Source of the DNA: Arthrobacter sp. 18067
GTDB lineage: Bacteria > Actinomycetota > Actinomycetes > Actinomycetales > Micrococcaceae
Direction: 5' to 3'
Length of the DNA: 64,000 bases
NCBI RefSeq assembly: GCF_902706295.1
Contig: NZ_CACSJJ010000007.1
Span: 143,033-207,032 of the forward strand
Below, in pieces: positions 1-10,568 of the stretch. Position 1 is the stretch's first letter. Each line of letters opens with the position of its first letter. The notes under the pieces were generated by a model that was not told the origin of the DNA, made no database searches, and saw only the letters and a program-made list of their open reading frames with translations. The position numbers and the translations under genes are program-made.

Positions 1-2
1 TG

Positions 3-338
3 CAGGAGCTCGTGCGGCGCGTCTACATCGACCCTGCCATCGTCAGATACATCGTGGGTCTCGCCTACGTCACCCGCAATGCTTCGCAGTACTTGGAGCC
101 CAAGCTTGCCAACCTCGTGGAGTTCGGTGCCAGCCCGCGGGCCAGCATCGCCTTCAGCCAGGCAGCAAGGGCGCTGGCCTTGCTGAACGGCCGTGACCAT
201 GTGATTCCGGAGGACGTCAAGAGCCTTGCCCACCGGATCCTGCGGCACCGCATCATTCTCGGGTTCGATGCTGTGGTTGAAGGTGTCCCGGTGGAAACCG
301 TCATCGATGCCGTCGTGGCGTCTGTCCAGACACCGTAG
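3..338 (+). CDS. MoxR family AAA+ ATPase, C-terminal part (5' cut by window edge)
   Basis: The reading frame is open from base 3 and ends at a TAG at 336-338. The visible 111 residues match the C-terminal helical lid domain of MoxR ATPases: YIVGLAYVTRN, then GASPRASIAFSQAARALALL, then a VIPEDVKSLA stretch. The Walker A and B motifs would lie upstream, outside the window. MoxR proteins act as chaperone-like ATPases and are usually encoded with DUF58 and VWA proteins, which is what follows here (next start 12 bases downstream). The family call is secure; the client is unknown. Confidence 0.88.
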   Translation, partial: QELVRRVYIDPAIVRYIVGLAYVTRNASQYLEPKLANLVEFGASPRASIAFSQAARALALLNGRDHVIPEDVKSLAHRILRHRIILGFDAVVEGVPVETVIDAVVASVQTP

Positions 339-350
339 CGGGGACTACAC

Positions 351-1280
351 GTGCCCAGCTTGCTTCGCCGGGTTAAGTCGAAGATGTTCATCTTCGCCCA
401 CCGGAGGACCCTGACCCTGCTCGACGGTGAATACGGCTCCGTTTTCAAAGGCCGCAGCCTGGACTTTGATGAGCTGCGGGCCTACGTTCCCGGAGATGAA
501 GTCAGGGATATTGACTGGAAAGCCACCGCACGGCACGGATCGCCCCTGGTCAAGCGGTATGTGGCAGTTCGCCGGCATTCGGTGCTGTTGCTCGTGGATA
601 CGGGACGGACCATGGCCGCCAAGGCCCTGTCAGGTGAATCCAAGAAGGACATCGCTGTGCAGGCAGCCGGAGTGCTGGGGTATCTGGCGTGTCGCCACGG
701 CGACGACGTTGGCCTCCTGCACGGGAACGAGACCACGACCCGGTATCTACCTCCCCGCAGCGGCGAGGAGCAACTGGAACGGTTGCTGCAGGAGCTTGAT
801 GCGAGCGTCGCCCTGGACGGGCCGGCCAGTTCCCTCGCGGAGCAACTGGACTACGTCCTGAGATACCTGAACGGACGCCTGCTGGTTGTTGCCGTCGCGG
901 ACGAGTTCATGCCCGATGCCCGTACTGAGGGCCTCATGCGCAGGCTTCGAGCCAGGCACGAAGTCCTGTGGCTTACCGTGCGGGACGCGAACCTCACACC
1001 GGTGAAAGAAAAAGGTGTCACGAACAGTAAGGATGTGGGTACAGGGCAGGGAATTCCCGCGCCGTTGGCCGCCTCCAGCAAGATCCAAGCGGCCTATGAA
1101 GCTGCCATGGTGGAACGCGGAGAACACCGCAGCTCCCTCTTCCGCCGATTGGGCATAGCCGAGGAGCAAACCTCAGGCAGCGCGGACGTCTTGCCTGCCG
1201 TTTTCGCACTCCTTGAGAAGCACCGTTCGGGCGCGCCAACTGCCAGGGGTACCGCCGGGGGTGGCAACCGTGCAGGATGA
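351..1280 (+). CDS. DUF58 domain protein of a MoxR/VWA operon
   Basis: 309 residues from a GTG start. The DUF58 signature is clear near residues 40-75: DELRAYVPGDEVRDIDWKAT followed by a VKRY stretch. The middle part resembles a degenerate VWA fold with DTGRTM where a MIDAS motif would start. There are no obvious membrane segments, so a cytoplasmic partner of the MoxR ATPase is likely. It lies 12 bases after the moxR stop and overlaps the start of the next gene by about 11 bases, so it is part of one operon. The biochemical role of DUF58 proteins is not established. Confidence 0.9.
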   Translation: MPSLLRRVKSKMFIFAHRRTLTLLDGEYGSVFKGRSLDFDELRAYVPGDEVRDIDWKATARHGSPLVKRYVAVRRHSVLLLVDTGRTMAAKALSGESKKDIAVQAAGVLGYLACRHGDDVGLLHGNETTTRYLPPRSGEEQLERLLQELDASVALDGPASSLAEQLDYVLRYLNGRLLVVAVADEFMPDARTEGLMRRLRARHEVLWLTVRDANLTPVKEKGVTNSKDVGTGQGIPAPLAASSKIQAAYEAAMVERGEHRSSLFRRLGIAEEQTSGSADVLPAVFALLEKHRSGAPTARGTAGGGNRAG

Positions 1281-1731
1281 TGACGGCTTCTACGCGCCGC
1301 TTGCCTACCAGCCGCACTGGCTATGGCTTGGGCTGGTGATCTTGCTGGCCATTGGCGGCTGGTATGCCTGGATCTTCCGGCCCGCCCGCCGGAAACCACC
1401 GGCCGGACAAAGACCGCCACAGCTGGACCTGGACGCGCTGCGCTCCGCTTGCCTCACTGCCATCAACGCCACAGCAGAAGACGCCGACGCCGGACGGATG
1501 CCCGTGCGCGATGCCCACCAAAGACTCAGCTTCCTGGTAAGGGAATTCGCCGGGGCAGCCACAGGGCTACCGGTCACGTCCATGACGCTGGAAGATCTCC
1601 GCCGCCAAGGACTCGAGGATCTTGCTGAAGGAATCGCGGGCATCTACCCCAACGAATTCTCCCGTGTTCCAATCCACCCTGTGGGCCACTCAGCGGAGGC
1701 AGCGCGACAAGTGGTGATCGGATGGAACTGA
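1270..1731 (+). CDS. Small single-pass membrane protein (DUF4381-like) in MoxR operon
   Basis: About 153 residues. One membrane segment follows a short N-terminus (WLWLGLVILLAIGGWYAWIF), then a basic RPARRKPP stretch and a soluble helical domain. GTG at 1270 is chosen because a G-rich Shine-Dalgarno-like run (1257-1264) sits about 5 bases upstream; GTG at 1261 is also possible. The gene overlaps the DUF58 gene at its start and the next VWA gene at its end (ATG at 1722 lies inside it). Its size, topology and position match the DUF4381-type protein often found between DUF58 and BatA-like genes. Confidence 0.72.
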   Translation: MQDDDGFYAPLAYQPHWLWLGLVILLAIGGWYAWIFRPARRKPPAGQRPPQLDLDALRSACLTAINATAEDADAGRMPVRDAHQRLSFLVREFAGAATGLPVTSMTLEDLRRQGLEDLAEGIAGIYPNEFSRVPIHPVGHSAEAARQVVIGWN

Positions 1732-2702
1732 GCTATTGGTGGATCCTTCCCCTCGCCGCAGCAGCGGTGGCCATCAGCGCATGGCTGTACCGCCGTCGTC
1801 GTCCTCCACAGACCCGGCCCATCGCGCACGGTGACCGCCTGACCGACCTGCCGGAATACCAACACGCACTACGCAGGTACCGCCTGCGGCTGCTGGTGGC
1901 AGTCATGCTGGGCGCTGTGTTCCTCGCCGCCACCGCTACAGCCGCCGCCAGGCCCATCCTGCGCACCACGGAACAACCGGAAAGCCGGAACCGGGACATC
2001 GTGCTCTGCCTGGACGTGTCCGGGTCCATGACCAGCACCGACGCCGCCATAACCACCGTGTTCCAGGAACTCGCCAAGGAATTCGACGGCGAAAGGATCG
2101 GCATGGTCATCTTCGACAGCAGCAGCGTGCAACTCTTTCCCCTCACGGACGACTATGACTACGCCGCCGAACAGCTGGCCGAAGCCAAGGAAGCCCTGGA
2201 CAGCGGGACAGGTTCCTTCTTCGACGGCACCTGGAACGGTGCAGGCTCTTCATTGATCGGCGACGGCCTGGCGTCCTGCGTGCAGAGCTTTCCCGATGAC
2301 GCAGGCGCCGCCGATGCCGAGCGCTCGCGGTCCGTGGTGCTGGCCACTGACAACTTCCTCTCCGGCGAGCCGATCTTCAGCCTGGAGGAAGCGGCAGCAC
2401 TGGCCGCCGACAAAAAAGTGAAAGTCTACGCACTGAACCCCAGCGACATCGACTACGGCAACCAACCTGATGAACCCGGTGCCCAACTCAGGGCTGCCGC
2501 TGAGCGTACGGAGGGCGCCTACTTCACCGTGGACAGCGCTGAGGCCGTGCCGGGCATCGTGGGGAAAGTGCAGGACACGGAAGCTACAAGTTACCGTGCA
2601 GCTCCTCAGGCGGTGGCAGCCGATGTTCCCGACTGGCCGCTCGGGATCGCCCTGCTTGCTGGAACGGGAATGCTGGTACTCGGCTGGAGGCTGGAATCAT
2701 GA
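1722..2702 (+). CDS. VWA domain membrane protein, BatA-like
   Basis: 326 residues. Two hydrophobic segments near the N-terminus (ILPLAAAAVAISAWLY and LLVAVMLGAVFLAATATAAA) and one at the C-terminus (GIALLAGTGMLVLGW) flank a von Willebrand A domain. The metal-ion-dependent adhesion site begins with DVSGSMTS near residue 100. Proteins of this kind are thought to act with MoxR and DUF58 partners at the membrane. The start lies inside the preceding gene and the ATGA at 2699-2702 overlaps the next gene by four bases, so translation is probably coupled. Confidence 0.88.
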   Translation: MELSYWWILPLAAAAVAISAWLYRRRRPPQTRPIAHGDRLTDLPEYQHALRRYRLRLLVAVMLGAVFLAATATAAARPILRTTEQPESRNRDIVLCLDVSGSMTSTDAAITTVFQELAKEFDGERIGMVIFDSSSVQLFPLTDDYDYAAEQLAEAKEALDSGTGSFFDGTWNGAGSSLIGDGLASCVQSFPDDAGAADAERSRSVVLATDNFLSGEPIFSLEEAAALAADKKVKVYALNPSDIDYGNQPDEPGAQLRAAAERTEGAYFTVDSAEAVPGIVGKVQDTEATSYRAAPQAVAADVPDWPLGIALLAGTGMLVLGWRLES

Positions 2703-3724
2703 CCTTCGCCCCGATCATTCCGTGGCCCCTGCTGGTTCTGGCTCTCGCCGCCGCGCTGGTGTTCACTGTGCTGGCCCTGACAACGGGGAGACCGAGGAAA
2801 CCGGGGCGCCCTGGACGGAGCCAACCGCCACGGAACGCGAGGCCAGCAGTGTTGCGGGGTGTCGCCGTCGTGCTGCTGATCCTCGCCATGCTCCGGCCGG
2901 GCTGGCCCGGTGGGCAGGCCAACACCGCCACCGCAGAGATGGACGTCTTCTTCGTGGTGGACACCAGTACCAGCATGGCAGCCGAAGACTACAACGGCTC
3001 CAATACCCGCCTGACGGGGGTCCAACGCGATGTGATGGCGATAGCCAGGGAGCTCGCCGGTGCCAAATTCTCCCTGATCACGTTCGACAACAAGGCCGCC
3101 GTCCGCATGCCCCTCACCCGCGATGCCACCGCGCTGCAGACCGCCATGACCACGCTCCAACCCCAAAACGCCCGATACGCCAAGGGAAGCAGTGTCACCG
3201 GTGCAGGACAACTACTCAAAGCCCGGCTTGCTGCAGCCAAGGAGCAACACCCGGGCCGGCCCGCTGTGATCTTCTACGCCGGCGATGGCGAAAACACCAG
3301 CGCCGAGCAGCCTCCGGCCCTGGACGCCGCCAACGTAGCCGGGGGAGCAGTCCTTGGATACGGCACCCCTCAGGGCGGACGCATGAAAGAAAGCCCGGAT
3401 ACCGATGCCGGCTACCTCAAGGACCGCAGCTCCGACACCGCGCAGGACGCCGTTTCACGCATCGATGAAGACCAGCTCCGCACCATCGCCGACCAACTCC
3501 GCCTCCCCTACGCACACCGGACCGGGACAGAGCCGCCGTCTGACATGCTCGGCAAAGCCCAGCCAGGTGCGCTCGCCATCAGCGACGCGGACACCCCCGG
3601 ACGCATTGAGCTCTACTGGCTGCTCGCCCTGGCTGCCTTCCTGCTGGTACTGCACGAACCACTGCGCCACCTTGCCGCACTCCTGAACCTCCACCCTGCA
3701 GCAGCAAAGGAGCGCACACCGTGA
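2699..3724 (+). CDS. VWA domain membrane protein, BatB-like
   Basis: 341 residues: two N-terminal membrane segments, a VWA domain whose MIDAS reads DTSTSM (about residue 88), and a C-terminal membrane segment (LYWLLALAAFLLVLHEPL). It is the second of two adjacent VWA proteins, the usual BatA/BatB arrangement. It overlaps the preceding gene through ATGA and the next gene through GTGA (3721-3724). Regulation by the shared operon promoter, upstream of the window, is inferred. Confidence 0.87.
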   Translation: MTFAPIIPWPLLVLALAAALVFTVLALTTGRPRKPGRPGRSQPPRNARPAVLRGVAVVLLILAMLRPGWPGGQANTATAEMDVFFVVDTSTSMAAEDYNGSNTRLTGVQRDVMAIARELAGAKFSLITFDNKAAVRMPLTRDATALQTAMTTLQPQNARYAKGSSVTGAGQLLKARLAAAKEQHPGRPAVIFYAGDGENTSAEQPPALDAANVAGGAVLGYGTPQGGRMKESPDTDAGYLKDRSSDTAQDAVSRIDEDQLRTIADQLRLPYAHRTGTEPPSDMLGKAQPGALAISDADTPGRIELYWLLALAAFLLVLHEPLRHLAALLNLHPAAAKERTP

Positions 3725-4425
3725 CCCACAACGCACGACGACGGCGACTCCGGCTTGCGCTGTGGTCCGCGCCAGCGGCCCTGCTGGCGCTCGCAGTTGC
3801 CGCGAAACTCCTCAGCGTGGGCGTCCTGGGTGGTGCAGCCGCGGAGTCCTACGCTGCCGGTCAGGGAAGTGACGTGGCCCGGGCTGCCTCCTGGCTGCAT
3901 GCAGTCAACGTCGTTGAGCCGCACAAGGCGCCGTTCGCCTCCGGGGACGCCCACGTGCTGGCGGGTGACTTCGCTGCTGCACGGGAAGTCTTTGAGACCG
4001 CTTTGCGGCGTGGCCCCGGTGACGACGAGTGCAAAGTCCGGGTCAACCTTGTCCTGAGCATTGAGAAATTGGGGGACGCGGCAGGGGGTGGTGACGCTGC
4101 GGCCCGGCTGTTTGCGGACGGACTTGCTGCCGCGGAGGCATCGCCGCCACAATGCCGTGCTGTTGGTCCCGCGAACGCCGCGGGGGAGGGCGCCGCCCTT
4201 GACGCCGCGGAGGACCGGCTCACGAACAAAATTGCCGAGGGAAATTCCCAAAGCGGCAAGGCGCAACAGCCTTCCGGCGAATCTCCGGCCACGCCGCCCC
4301 AGGAACAGCTCAAACAGTTGGAGGAGAGCGCGCAACGAGCCCAACGGGAACGCTCGGAGGGGCAGGAACGTGGAGAATACCTGCGGAGTCCTGACGATGG
4401 ACCGCGTGTGGACAGGCCGTGGTGA
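3721..4425 (+). CDS. Membrane-anchored TPR-like protein at the end of the MoxR/VWA operon
   Basis: 234 residues. An N-terminal hydrophobic segment (LWSAPAALLALAVAAKLLSVGVLG) is followed by a TPR-like helical region (HVLAGDFAAAREVFETALRRGPGDDECKVRVNLVLSIEKLG) and a low-complexity, Glu/Gln/Arg-rich C-terminal tail. BatC-type TPR proteins occupy this place in related operons. Only about one TPR motif is recognisable by eye, so the BatC comparison rests mainly on context. Confidence 0.7.
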   Translation: MTHNARRRRLRLALWSAPAALLALAVAAKLLSVGVLGGAAAESYAAGQGSDVARAASWLHAVNVVEPHKAPFASGDAHVLAGDFAAAREVFETALRRGPGDDECKVRVNLVLSIEKLGDAAGGGDAAARLFADGLAAAEASPPQCRAVGPANAAGEGAALDAAEDRLTNKIAEGNSQSGKAQQPSGESPATPPQEQLKQLEESAQRAQRERSEGQERGEYLRSPDDGPRVDRPW

Positions 4426-4511
4426 ACCTTTCGGCGAACAAAGAGTCCCTGCGCAACCTCGTCAAGGCAACGCAGACGTTTCGCGGATCGCTGCTCGAAA
4501 CCGCCAAGTAG
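4422..4511 (+). CDS. Possible 29-residue microprotein overlapping the TPR-like gene
   Basis: GTG at 4422 overlaps the TGA of the preceding gene (GTGA, the same overlap type used inside this operon). An open frame of 29 codons then runs to TAG at 4509-4511, just before a terminator hairpin. Third codon positions are mostly G or C, as in the neighbours. The peptide is basic and hydrophilic and matches nothing I recognise. It could be chance read-through sequence between the last gene and the terminator. Confidence 0.3.
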   Translation: MNLSANKESLRNLVKATQTFRGSLLETAK

Positions 4512-4521
4512 CTCAGTAGGA

Positions 4522-4562
4522 ACGACGGCGGCCGGTCACCATAGGTGACCGGCCGCCGTCGT
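4522..4562 (+). terminator. Strong bidirectional terminator hairpin
   Basis: A perfect 19-bp inverted repeat, acgacggcggccggtcacc and its complement, with a 3-base loop (ata). It lies between convergent genes (MoxR operon on +, DUF2004-like gene on -). The same stem recurs at 63841-63884. Confidence 0.85.
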
Positions 4563-4578
4563 GCGCTGTTCTATCTGT

Positions 4579-5085
4579 TTACGACTCCCAGAGAATTTCG
4601 TCGTCCACCACGCCGTCTTCGTCGGCCGCAACTACCAAGAGCTCGTCCGTGAAATGCGATCCGAGGGTGAAATCCAACACAAAGTACCGCTCCGGTTGAC
4701 CGGGGTAGATGGCTACGTGGCCGAGTTTGAGGGCCTTCAGGAAGACATCGTTGGTGAGCTGGCCTTTGTCACGGACACCGAAGACCGACTCAAGCTGCTC
4801 TTCCTTGAGCTGTGAACTGTGGAAATGCAGGAATTGTTGGGGGTTGGTGCCGTCCTGGTCAAGCTCATCGGCGATCATTTCCCGGACTTGGTCCACGAGC
4901 TCCGGCAGGAAACGCAGACGGTAGTCCACCTTGCGCATGGCGGCCTCGTCAAAGTGATCGTGCGCGGTGACGTTGAGGTCCAATTCCAGCTGGTTGCCGG
5001 CCAGCTCATGTCTGGCGACGAAGCAATGCTCACGCCCGTGGTTGAGCTCGATCTCCCCAAAATGTTTGCTCGCTACCTTGCCCAT
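4579..5085 (-). CDS. DUF2004-like protein
   Basis: 168 residues, rich in Asp and Glu and without signal or membrane segments, so probably cytoplasmic. It resembles DUF2004 proteins, with an N-terminal beta-rich part and a C-terminal beta-rich domain (VAIYPGQPERYFVLDFTLG). The gene stands alone, convergent with the MoxR operon across the 4522-4562 terminator. No function is known to me for this family. Confidence 0.6.
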   Translation of the reverse strand: MGKVASKHFGEIELNHGREHCFVARHELAGNQLELDLNVTAHDHFDEAAMRKVDYRLRFLPELVDQVREMIADELDQDGTNPQQFLHFHSSQLKEEQLESVFGVRDKGQLTNDVFLKALKLGHVAIYPGQPERYFVLDFTLGSHFTDELLVVAADEDGVVDDEILWES

Positions 5086-5135
5086 GTGATCAATCTAACC
5101 CCATCAACCGGCGGGTTCCAGCACTTGGGGATAAT

Positions 5136-6101
5136 TCACCTGCGTCGCTGGAGACCCTTGACAGGCGCGGATTTCAGGGGGTGGAGACCGCTCTTTCCCG
5201 ACGTTTCCCTGAGGGTGTCGGCAAGCAGTTGTGTGAACAACTGCACTTGGGCTGTGCGCTTTTCATTGATGAGCAGGGCGAACACGTTCCGTGCCAGCCG
5301 GATGTCCGGTACGTCCAGGACCACGACGCCGGGTGGTCGGTTTCGCAGCGCCAGTTCCGGGACCAGCGAGGCACCCAGGCCGGCGGCGGTCATCTCCAGG
5401 CTCGCGTGAAAGTCGTCGCTGTAGGCCACTACCCGGGGGTGGAGGTTGCAGCTGGCAAAGAGGCGCTCAATCACCAACGCATCGCTGGTGCCGGGGTGGT
5501 GGACTATCCAGGGCATGTCCGAAAGATGGGCCGCTTCAATCTCGGCATCCTCGCGGATTTTCCATGATGCCGGCAACACCACGCGGAAGTCGTCGTCGCC
5601 GATCCACTGCCTCTCCAACGAATGCGGCCACGCCAGGCCGGATTGCCCCACTTGGTAGACCAGTGCCACATCCAGTTCGCCGCCGCTGCGCAGGCCTTGG
5701 ATGGTTTGGGCGGGTTCAGCCACGGAGACACGGAGCTCAATGCCCAGCCCTTTCCACCGATCGTTCCGGAGGATCTCCGGCAACACGTAGGTGGCAAGGC
5801 TGGGGAAGATACCCAGCCTCAGTTCCTGTGCGGGGGAGTCGTTGGTTCGTGAAGCCGCAGCCATAAGGGCCTCGACGTCGGTCAGTACCTTCGATGCGTG
5901 CCGGGTCATGGTCACGGCCGCTTCCGTGGGCACGACGCTCCGCGCAGACCGTTGGAAAAGCTCGACGCCGGTATCACGCTCCAGCGCGGCCATCTGTTGA
6001 GAGACTGCCGAGGCTGTATAGCCAAGCTGGGCGGCGGCAGCAGCAAAGGAACCCAAGCGGGTTACTTCCATGAGCGTCCGGAGGTGGAGGAGATTGACCA
6101 T
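5136..6101 (-). CDS. LysR family transcriptional regulator
   Basis: 321 residues. The N-terminal winged helix-turn-helix is typical (LRTLMEVTRLGSFAAAAAQLGYTASAVSQQMAALE, residues about 7-41), followed by the effector-binding domain (LRLGIFPSLATYVLPEIL onward). The gene is divergent from nrdH with a 394-base gap. LysR regulators often control a divergent neighbour, but the nrd promoter region carries NrdR-type boxes, so a target elsewhere is equally possible. The effector is unknown. Confidence 0.9.
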   Translation of the reverse strand: MVNLLHLRTLMEVTRLGSFAAAAAQLGYTASAVSQQMAALERDTGVELFQRSARSVVPTEAAVTMTRHASKVLTDVEALMAAASRTNDSPAQELRLGIFPSLATYVLPEILRNDRWKGLGIELRVSVAEPAQTIQGLRSGGELDVALVYQVGQSGLAWPHSLERQWIGDDDFRVVLPASWKIREDAEIEAAHLSDMPWIVHHPGTSDALVIERLFASCNLHPRVVAYSDDFHASLEMTAAGLGASLVPELALRNRPPGVVVLDVPDIRLARNVFALLINEKRTAQVQLFTQLLADTLRETSGKSGLHPLKSAPVKGLQRRR

Positions 6102-6495
6102 CAGCAGATTTTAGCTGTTCGCCACGCCACATTTTCAAAGTGTCACGACACGCCGTATCCACGCGACACGCTGGAGATTAAATGTGGCTAAGTAGTCCAC
6201 AGGGTGTGGATTTCATCTCCCACTTTGGCGGAATCACGGACATTTTGGGGGCCCTTGCCTGTGGACGAGCAGTGGATTGAATGACATACTTGTAATACAT
6301 CATCTTGGGGTTCCGGCGAGGCGCTTGCACTACATGTAGTATCGATTTACGGATTGAGCGGGAAACCAGCACAAGACTAAATAAGCGTGTTGGCTGCCAC
6401 AGCAGCCCGCGGGCCGGTATCGGATTCAGAAGTTAGTTCCGGTTGAGCCCGCCAGATACGAAGAGCGACAGACTTCAACTAAGGGGACAGGGATC
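6102..6495 (+). promoter_or_regulatory. Divergent LysR/nrdH control region with two candidate NrdR boxes
   Basis: Within this 394-base gap are two similar partly palindromic elements, acatacttgtaatacat (6284-6300) and cactacatgtagtat (6328-6342). Their shared core is tac(a/t)tgta(a/g)ta, and the cores are 44 bases apart, close to four helical turns. NrdR, the ATP/dATP-sensing repressor of ribonucleotide reductase genes, binds paired boxes of this type at nrd promoters. NrdR binding is inferred. No gene is seen in the gap. Confidence 0.6.
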
Positions 6496-6738
6496 ATGAC
6501 CGTTACGGTTTACACGAAGCCGGCCTGTGTTCAGTGCAACGCAACCTACCGGGCACTCGACAAGAAGGGCATTGCCTACCAGAGTGTCGACATCTCCCAG
6601 GATGCCGGGGCCCTTGAGCGCCTCAAGGCGCTGGGTTACATGCAGGCTCCGGTTGTCGTCACCGAGCAGGACCACTGGTCCGGATTCCGCCCGGACAAGA
6701 TCGAGGAACTGGCCCAGGCCGTTTCTTCCGTGGCCTAA
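6496..6738 (+). CDS. nrdH: Glutaredoxin-like NrdH redoxin
   Basis: 80 residues with the thioredoxin fold and the NrdH active site CVQC at residues 11-14. The WSGFRPD motif at 61-67 is characteristic of NrdH, which accepts electrons from thioredoxin reductase rather than glutathione. It supplies reducing equivalents to the class Ib ribonucleotide reductase NrdEF encoded downstream. The start has a G-rich stretch (6483-6493) just upstream. First gene of the nrdHIEF operon. Confidence 0.97.
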   Translation: MTVTVYTKPACVQCNATYRALDKKGIAYQSVDISQDAGALERLKALGYMQAPVVVTEQDHWSGFRPDKIEELAQAVSSVA

Positions 6739-6801
6739 GTTTCCATTCATACTTCGCCACCACAGCAAACTGAGAATTCCTATGTAGTCGAGGTGACTCC
6801 C

Positions 6802-7272
6802 ATGGCACCGCTGGCAGCGGCAAGCGTTCGCGATGCGACCGAAGCTGTCACCACCAGGAGTCACCTCATCTACTTTTCCTCGACTTCCGAGAACACCGAA
6901 CGATTCGTCCGGAAACTGGGCAGGGATGCGGCTCGTATCCCGCTTTATGCCCACGACGCCCCGCTTCAAGCCCTGGAACCCTTCGTCCTTGTACTGCCCA
7001 CTTATGGCGGAACAAACGGTGAAGGTTCCGTACCGAAGCAAGTCATCAGGTTTCTGAACGATCCCCGGAACAGGGAACTGATCCGCGGTGTTATCGGAGC
7101 AGGGAACACCAATTTCGCGGACAACTACTGCGCAGCGGGAGACATCATCTCCGTCAAGTGCAAGGTGCCGCATTTATATAAATTTGAGCTCATGGGGACG
7201 CCGGAAGACGTCGAGCGCGTAAACAATGGATTGGAAGAGTTTTGGACACGACTGTTGCAGAAACAGAAGTAA
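6802..7272 (+). CDS. nrdI: Flavodoxin-like NrdI, activator of the class Ib ribonucleotide reductase
   Basis: About 156 residues with the flavodoxin-type FMN loop ([18 protein letters not shown]) and an [17 protein letters not shown] region typical of NrdI. NrdI provides the oxidant that assembles the dimanganese-tyrosyl radical cofactor of NrdF. ATG at 6802 is preferred because GAGGTG (6789-6794) lies at normal Shine-Dalgarno distance; an in-frame GTG at 6793 would sit on that motif. Its 3' end overlaps the TTG start of nrdE by 31 bases. Confidence 0.95.
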   Translation: MAPLAAASVRDATEAVTTRSHLIYFSSTSENTERFVRKLGRDAARIPLYAHDAPLQALEPFVLVLPTYGGTNGEGSVPKQVIRFLNDPRNRELIRGVIGAGNTNFADNYCAAGDIISVKCKVPHLYKFELMGTPEDVERVNNGLEEFWTRLLQKQK

Positions 7273-9425
7273 CCGGGGGCGCTGTGGAGACGGCCAAGAA
7301 GCCACTGCCTGAGGCCTACAAGGGCTTGGGTTATCACGAACTCAACGCCATGCTGAACCTGTATGGCCCGAACGGCGAGATCCAGTTCGACGCCGATCGC
7401 GAAGCTGCGCACCAGTACTTCCTGCAGCACGTGAACAACAACACGGTGTTCTTCCACGACCTGGAAGAGAAGCTCGACTACCTGGTGAAGAACCAGTACT
7501 ACGAGCGCGAAACCCTCGACCAGTACACGATGAACTTCATCCGCGACCTCTTCAACCGCGCGTACAAGAAGAAGTTCCGCTTTGAGACCTTCCTCGGCGC
7601 CTTCAAGTTCTACACGTCCTACACGCTGAAGACTTTTGATGGCAAGCGCTTCCTGGAGCGGTACGAAGACCGCGTCTGCATGGTTGCCCTCCACCTTGCC
7701 CGTGGCAACGAAGACCTCGCCAACCGTTTGGTCGACGAAATCATCGATGGCCGTTTCCAGCCGGCAACCCCAACGTTCCTCAACGCCGGTAAGGCGCAGC
7801 GTGGCGAACTCGTCTCCTGCTTCCTGCTCCGCATCGAGGACAACATGGAGTCGATTGCCCGCGCCATCAACTCCGCGCTCCAGCTGTCCAAGCGCGGCGG
7901 CGGTGTGGCCCTGTCGCTCACCAACATCCGCGAGCACGGCGCCCCGATCAAGCAGATCGAAAACCAGTCCTCCGGCGTCATTCCCGTCATGAAGCTCCTC
8001 GAAGACAGCTTCTCCTACGCCAACCAGCTCGGTGCCCGCCAGGGTGCAGGTGCCGTGTACCTGCACGCCCACCACCCGGACATCCACCGCTTCCTGGACA
8101 CCAAGCGTGAGAACGCTGACGAGAAGATCCGCATCAAGACGCTCTCCTTGGGTGTTGTGGTTCCGGACATCACGTTCGAGCTCGCCAAGAAGAACGAGGA
8201 CATGTACCTCTTCTCCCCGTACGACGTCGAGAAGGTCTACGGTGTTCCGTTCTCCGATATTTCGGTGACCGAGAAGTACTACGAGATGGTTGACGATTCC
8301 CGGATCAAGAAGACCAAGATCAGCGCCCGCGAATTCTTCCAGACCCTCGCGGAGATCCAGTTCGAGTCCGGCTACCCGTACATCATGTTCGAGGACACCG
8401 TGAACCGGGCCAACCCGATCGACGGCAGAATCACCATGAGCAACCTGTGCTCGGAGATCCTGCAGGTCTCCTCGCCGTCCATCTACGCCGAGGACCTCAG
8501 TTACGAGACCGTGGGTAAGGACATTTCCTGCAACCTCGGTTCCATGAACATTGCCAAGACCATGGACTCGCCGGACTTCGGACTCTCCATCGAGACCTCC
8601 ATCCGCGCACTTAGCGCCGTGTCGGACATGTCTTACATCAACTCGGTGCCGTCGATCGCCCAGGGCAACGCCCAGAGCCACGCGATTGGCCTCGGACAGA
8701 TGAACCTCCACGGTTACCTTGCCCGCGAGCACGTTCACTACGGTTCCGAAGAGGGCCTGGACTTCACCAACATCTACTTCTACACGGTGCTGTTCCACGC
8801 TCTGCGCGCTTCCAACCGCCTCGCTATCGAGACCGGCCAGACGTTCGGCGGCTTCGAGAAGTCCACTTACGCCAGTGGCGAGTTCTTCGACAAGTACACC
8901 GAGCAGGCATGGGTTCCGGAGACGGACCGCGTCAGCGAACTCTTCGCCGGCCACCACATCCCCACCCAGGATGACTGGCGTGAGCTGAAGGCTTCCGTCA
9001 TGGAGCACGGCATTTACAACCAGAACCTGCAGGCCGTTCCGCCCACCGGTTCCATCAGCTACATCAACAACTCCACGTCCTCGATCCACCCGGTGGCCGC
9101 CAAGATCGAAATCCGCAAGGAAGGCAAGATCGGCCGCGTCTACTACCCGGCTCCGTACCTGACCAACGACAACCTGGAGTACTACCAGGATGCCTACGAA
9201 ATCGGCTATGAGAAGATCATCGACACCTACGCCGCTGCCACGCAGCACGTGGACCAGGGCCTGTCCCTGACGCTGTTCTTCAAGGACACCGCCACCACGC
9301 GTGACATCAACAAGGCGCAGATCTACGCATGGCGCAAGGGCATCAAAACCCTTTACTACATCCGTCTCCGCCAGATGGCCCTCGAAGGGACCGAGGTTGA
9401 GGGCTGCGTTAGCTGTGCGCTCTAG
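7242..9425 (+). CDS. nrdE: Class Ib ribonucleoside-diphosphate reductase alpha subunit
   Basis: 727 residues, the usual NrdE length. It catalyses reduction of ribonucleoside diphosphates to deoxyribonucleotides together with NrdF. Visible motifs include [47 protein letters not shown] and the redox-active C-terminal pair in EGCVSCAL. The TTG start at 7242 lies inside nrdI and is preceded by GGAAGAG (7233-7239); a later GTG at 7284 is an alternative. Class Ib enzymes lack the N-terminal ATP-cone of class Ia, consistent with the short N-terminus. Confidence 0.97.
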   Translation: MDTTVAETEVTGGAVETAKKPLPEAYKGLGYHELNAMLNLYGPNGEIQFDADREAAHQYFLQHVNNNTVFFHDLEEKLDYLVKNQYYERETLDQYTMNFIRDLFNRAYKKKFRFETFLGAFKFYTSYTLKTFDGKRFLERYEDRVCMVALHLARGNEDLANRLVDEIIDGRFQPATPTFLNAGKAQRGELVSCFLLRIEDNMESIARAINSALQLSKRGGGVALSLTNIREHGAPIKQIENQSSGVIPVMKLLEDSFSYANQLGARQGAGAVYLHAHHPDIHRFLDTKRENADEKIRIKTLSLGVVVPDITFELAKKNEDMYLFSPYDVEKVYGVPFSDISVTEKYYEMVDDSRIKKTKISAREFFQTLAEIQFESGYPYIMFEDTVNRANPIDGRITMSNLCSEILQVSSPSIYAEDLSYETVGKDISCNLGSMNIAKTMDSPDFGLSIETSIRALSAVSDMSYINSVPSIAQGNAQSHAIGLGQMNLHGYLAREHVHYGSEEGLDFTNIYFYTVLFHALRASNRLAIETGQTFGGFEKSTYASGEFFDKYTEQAWVPETDRVSELFAGHHIPTQDDWRELKASVMEHGIYNQNLQAVPPTGSISYINNSTSSIHPVAAKIEIRKEGKIGRVYYPAPYLTNDNLEYYQDAYEIGYEKIIDTYAAATQHVDQGLSLTLFFKDTATTRDINKAQIYAWRKGIKTLYYIRLRQMALEGTEVEGCVSCAL

Positions 9426-9443
9426 TCAATCTTCGTTGGTTGA

Positions 9444-10523
<1,080 letters not shown>

Positions 10524-10562
10524 TAGTAGTTGAGAGATCGGAGGCTAGTTGGCGGTTGGCCG

Positions 10563-10568
10563 ACTAGT
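10563..10568. repeat. Left target-site duplication of the IS481-family element
   Basis: actagt immediately outside the left terminal inverted repeat; an identical copy is at 11687-11692. Confidence 0.88.

Noticed and set aside
7125..9248. 707-codon open frame on the minus strand
   Set aside because: It is exactly antisense to nrdE. Strong G/C third-position bias in a real gene keeps the opposite frame open; the translation is Val/Leu/Asp-rich and resembles no family.
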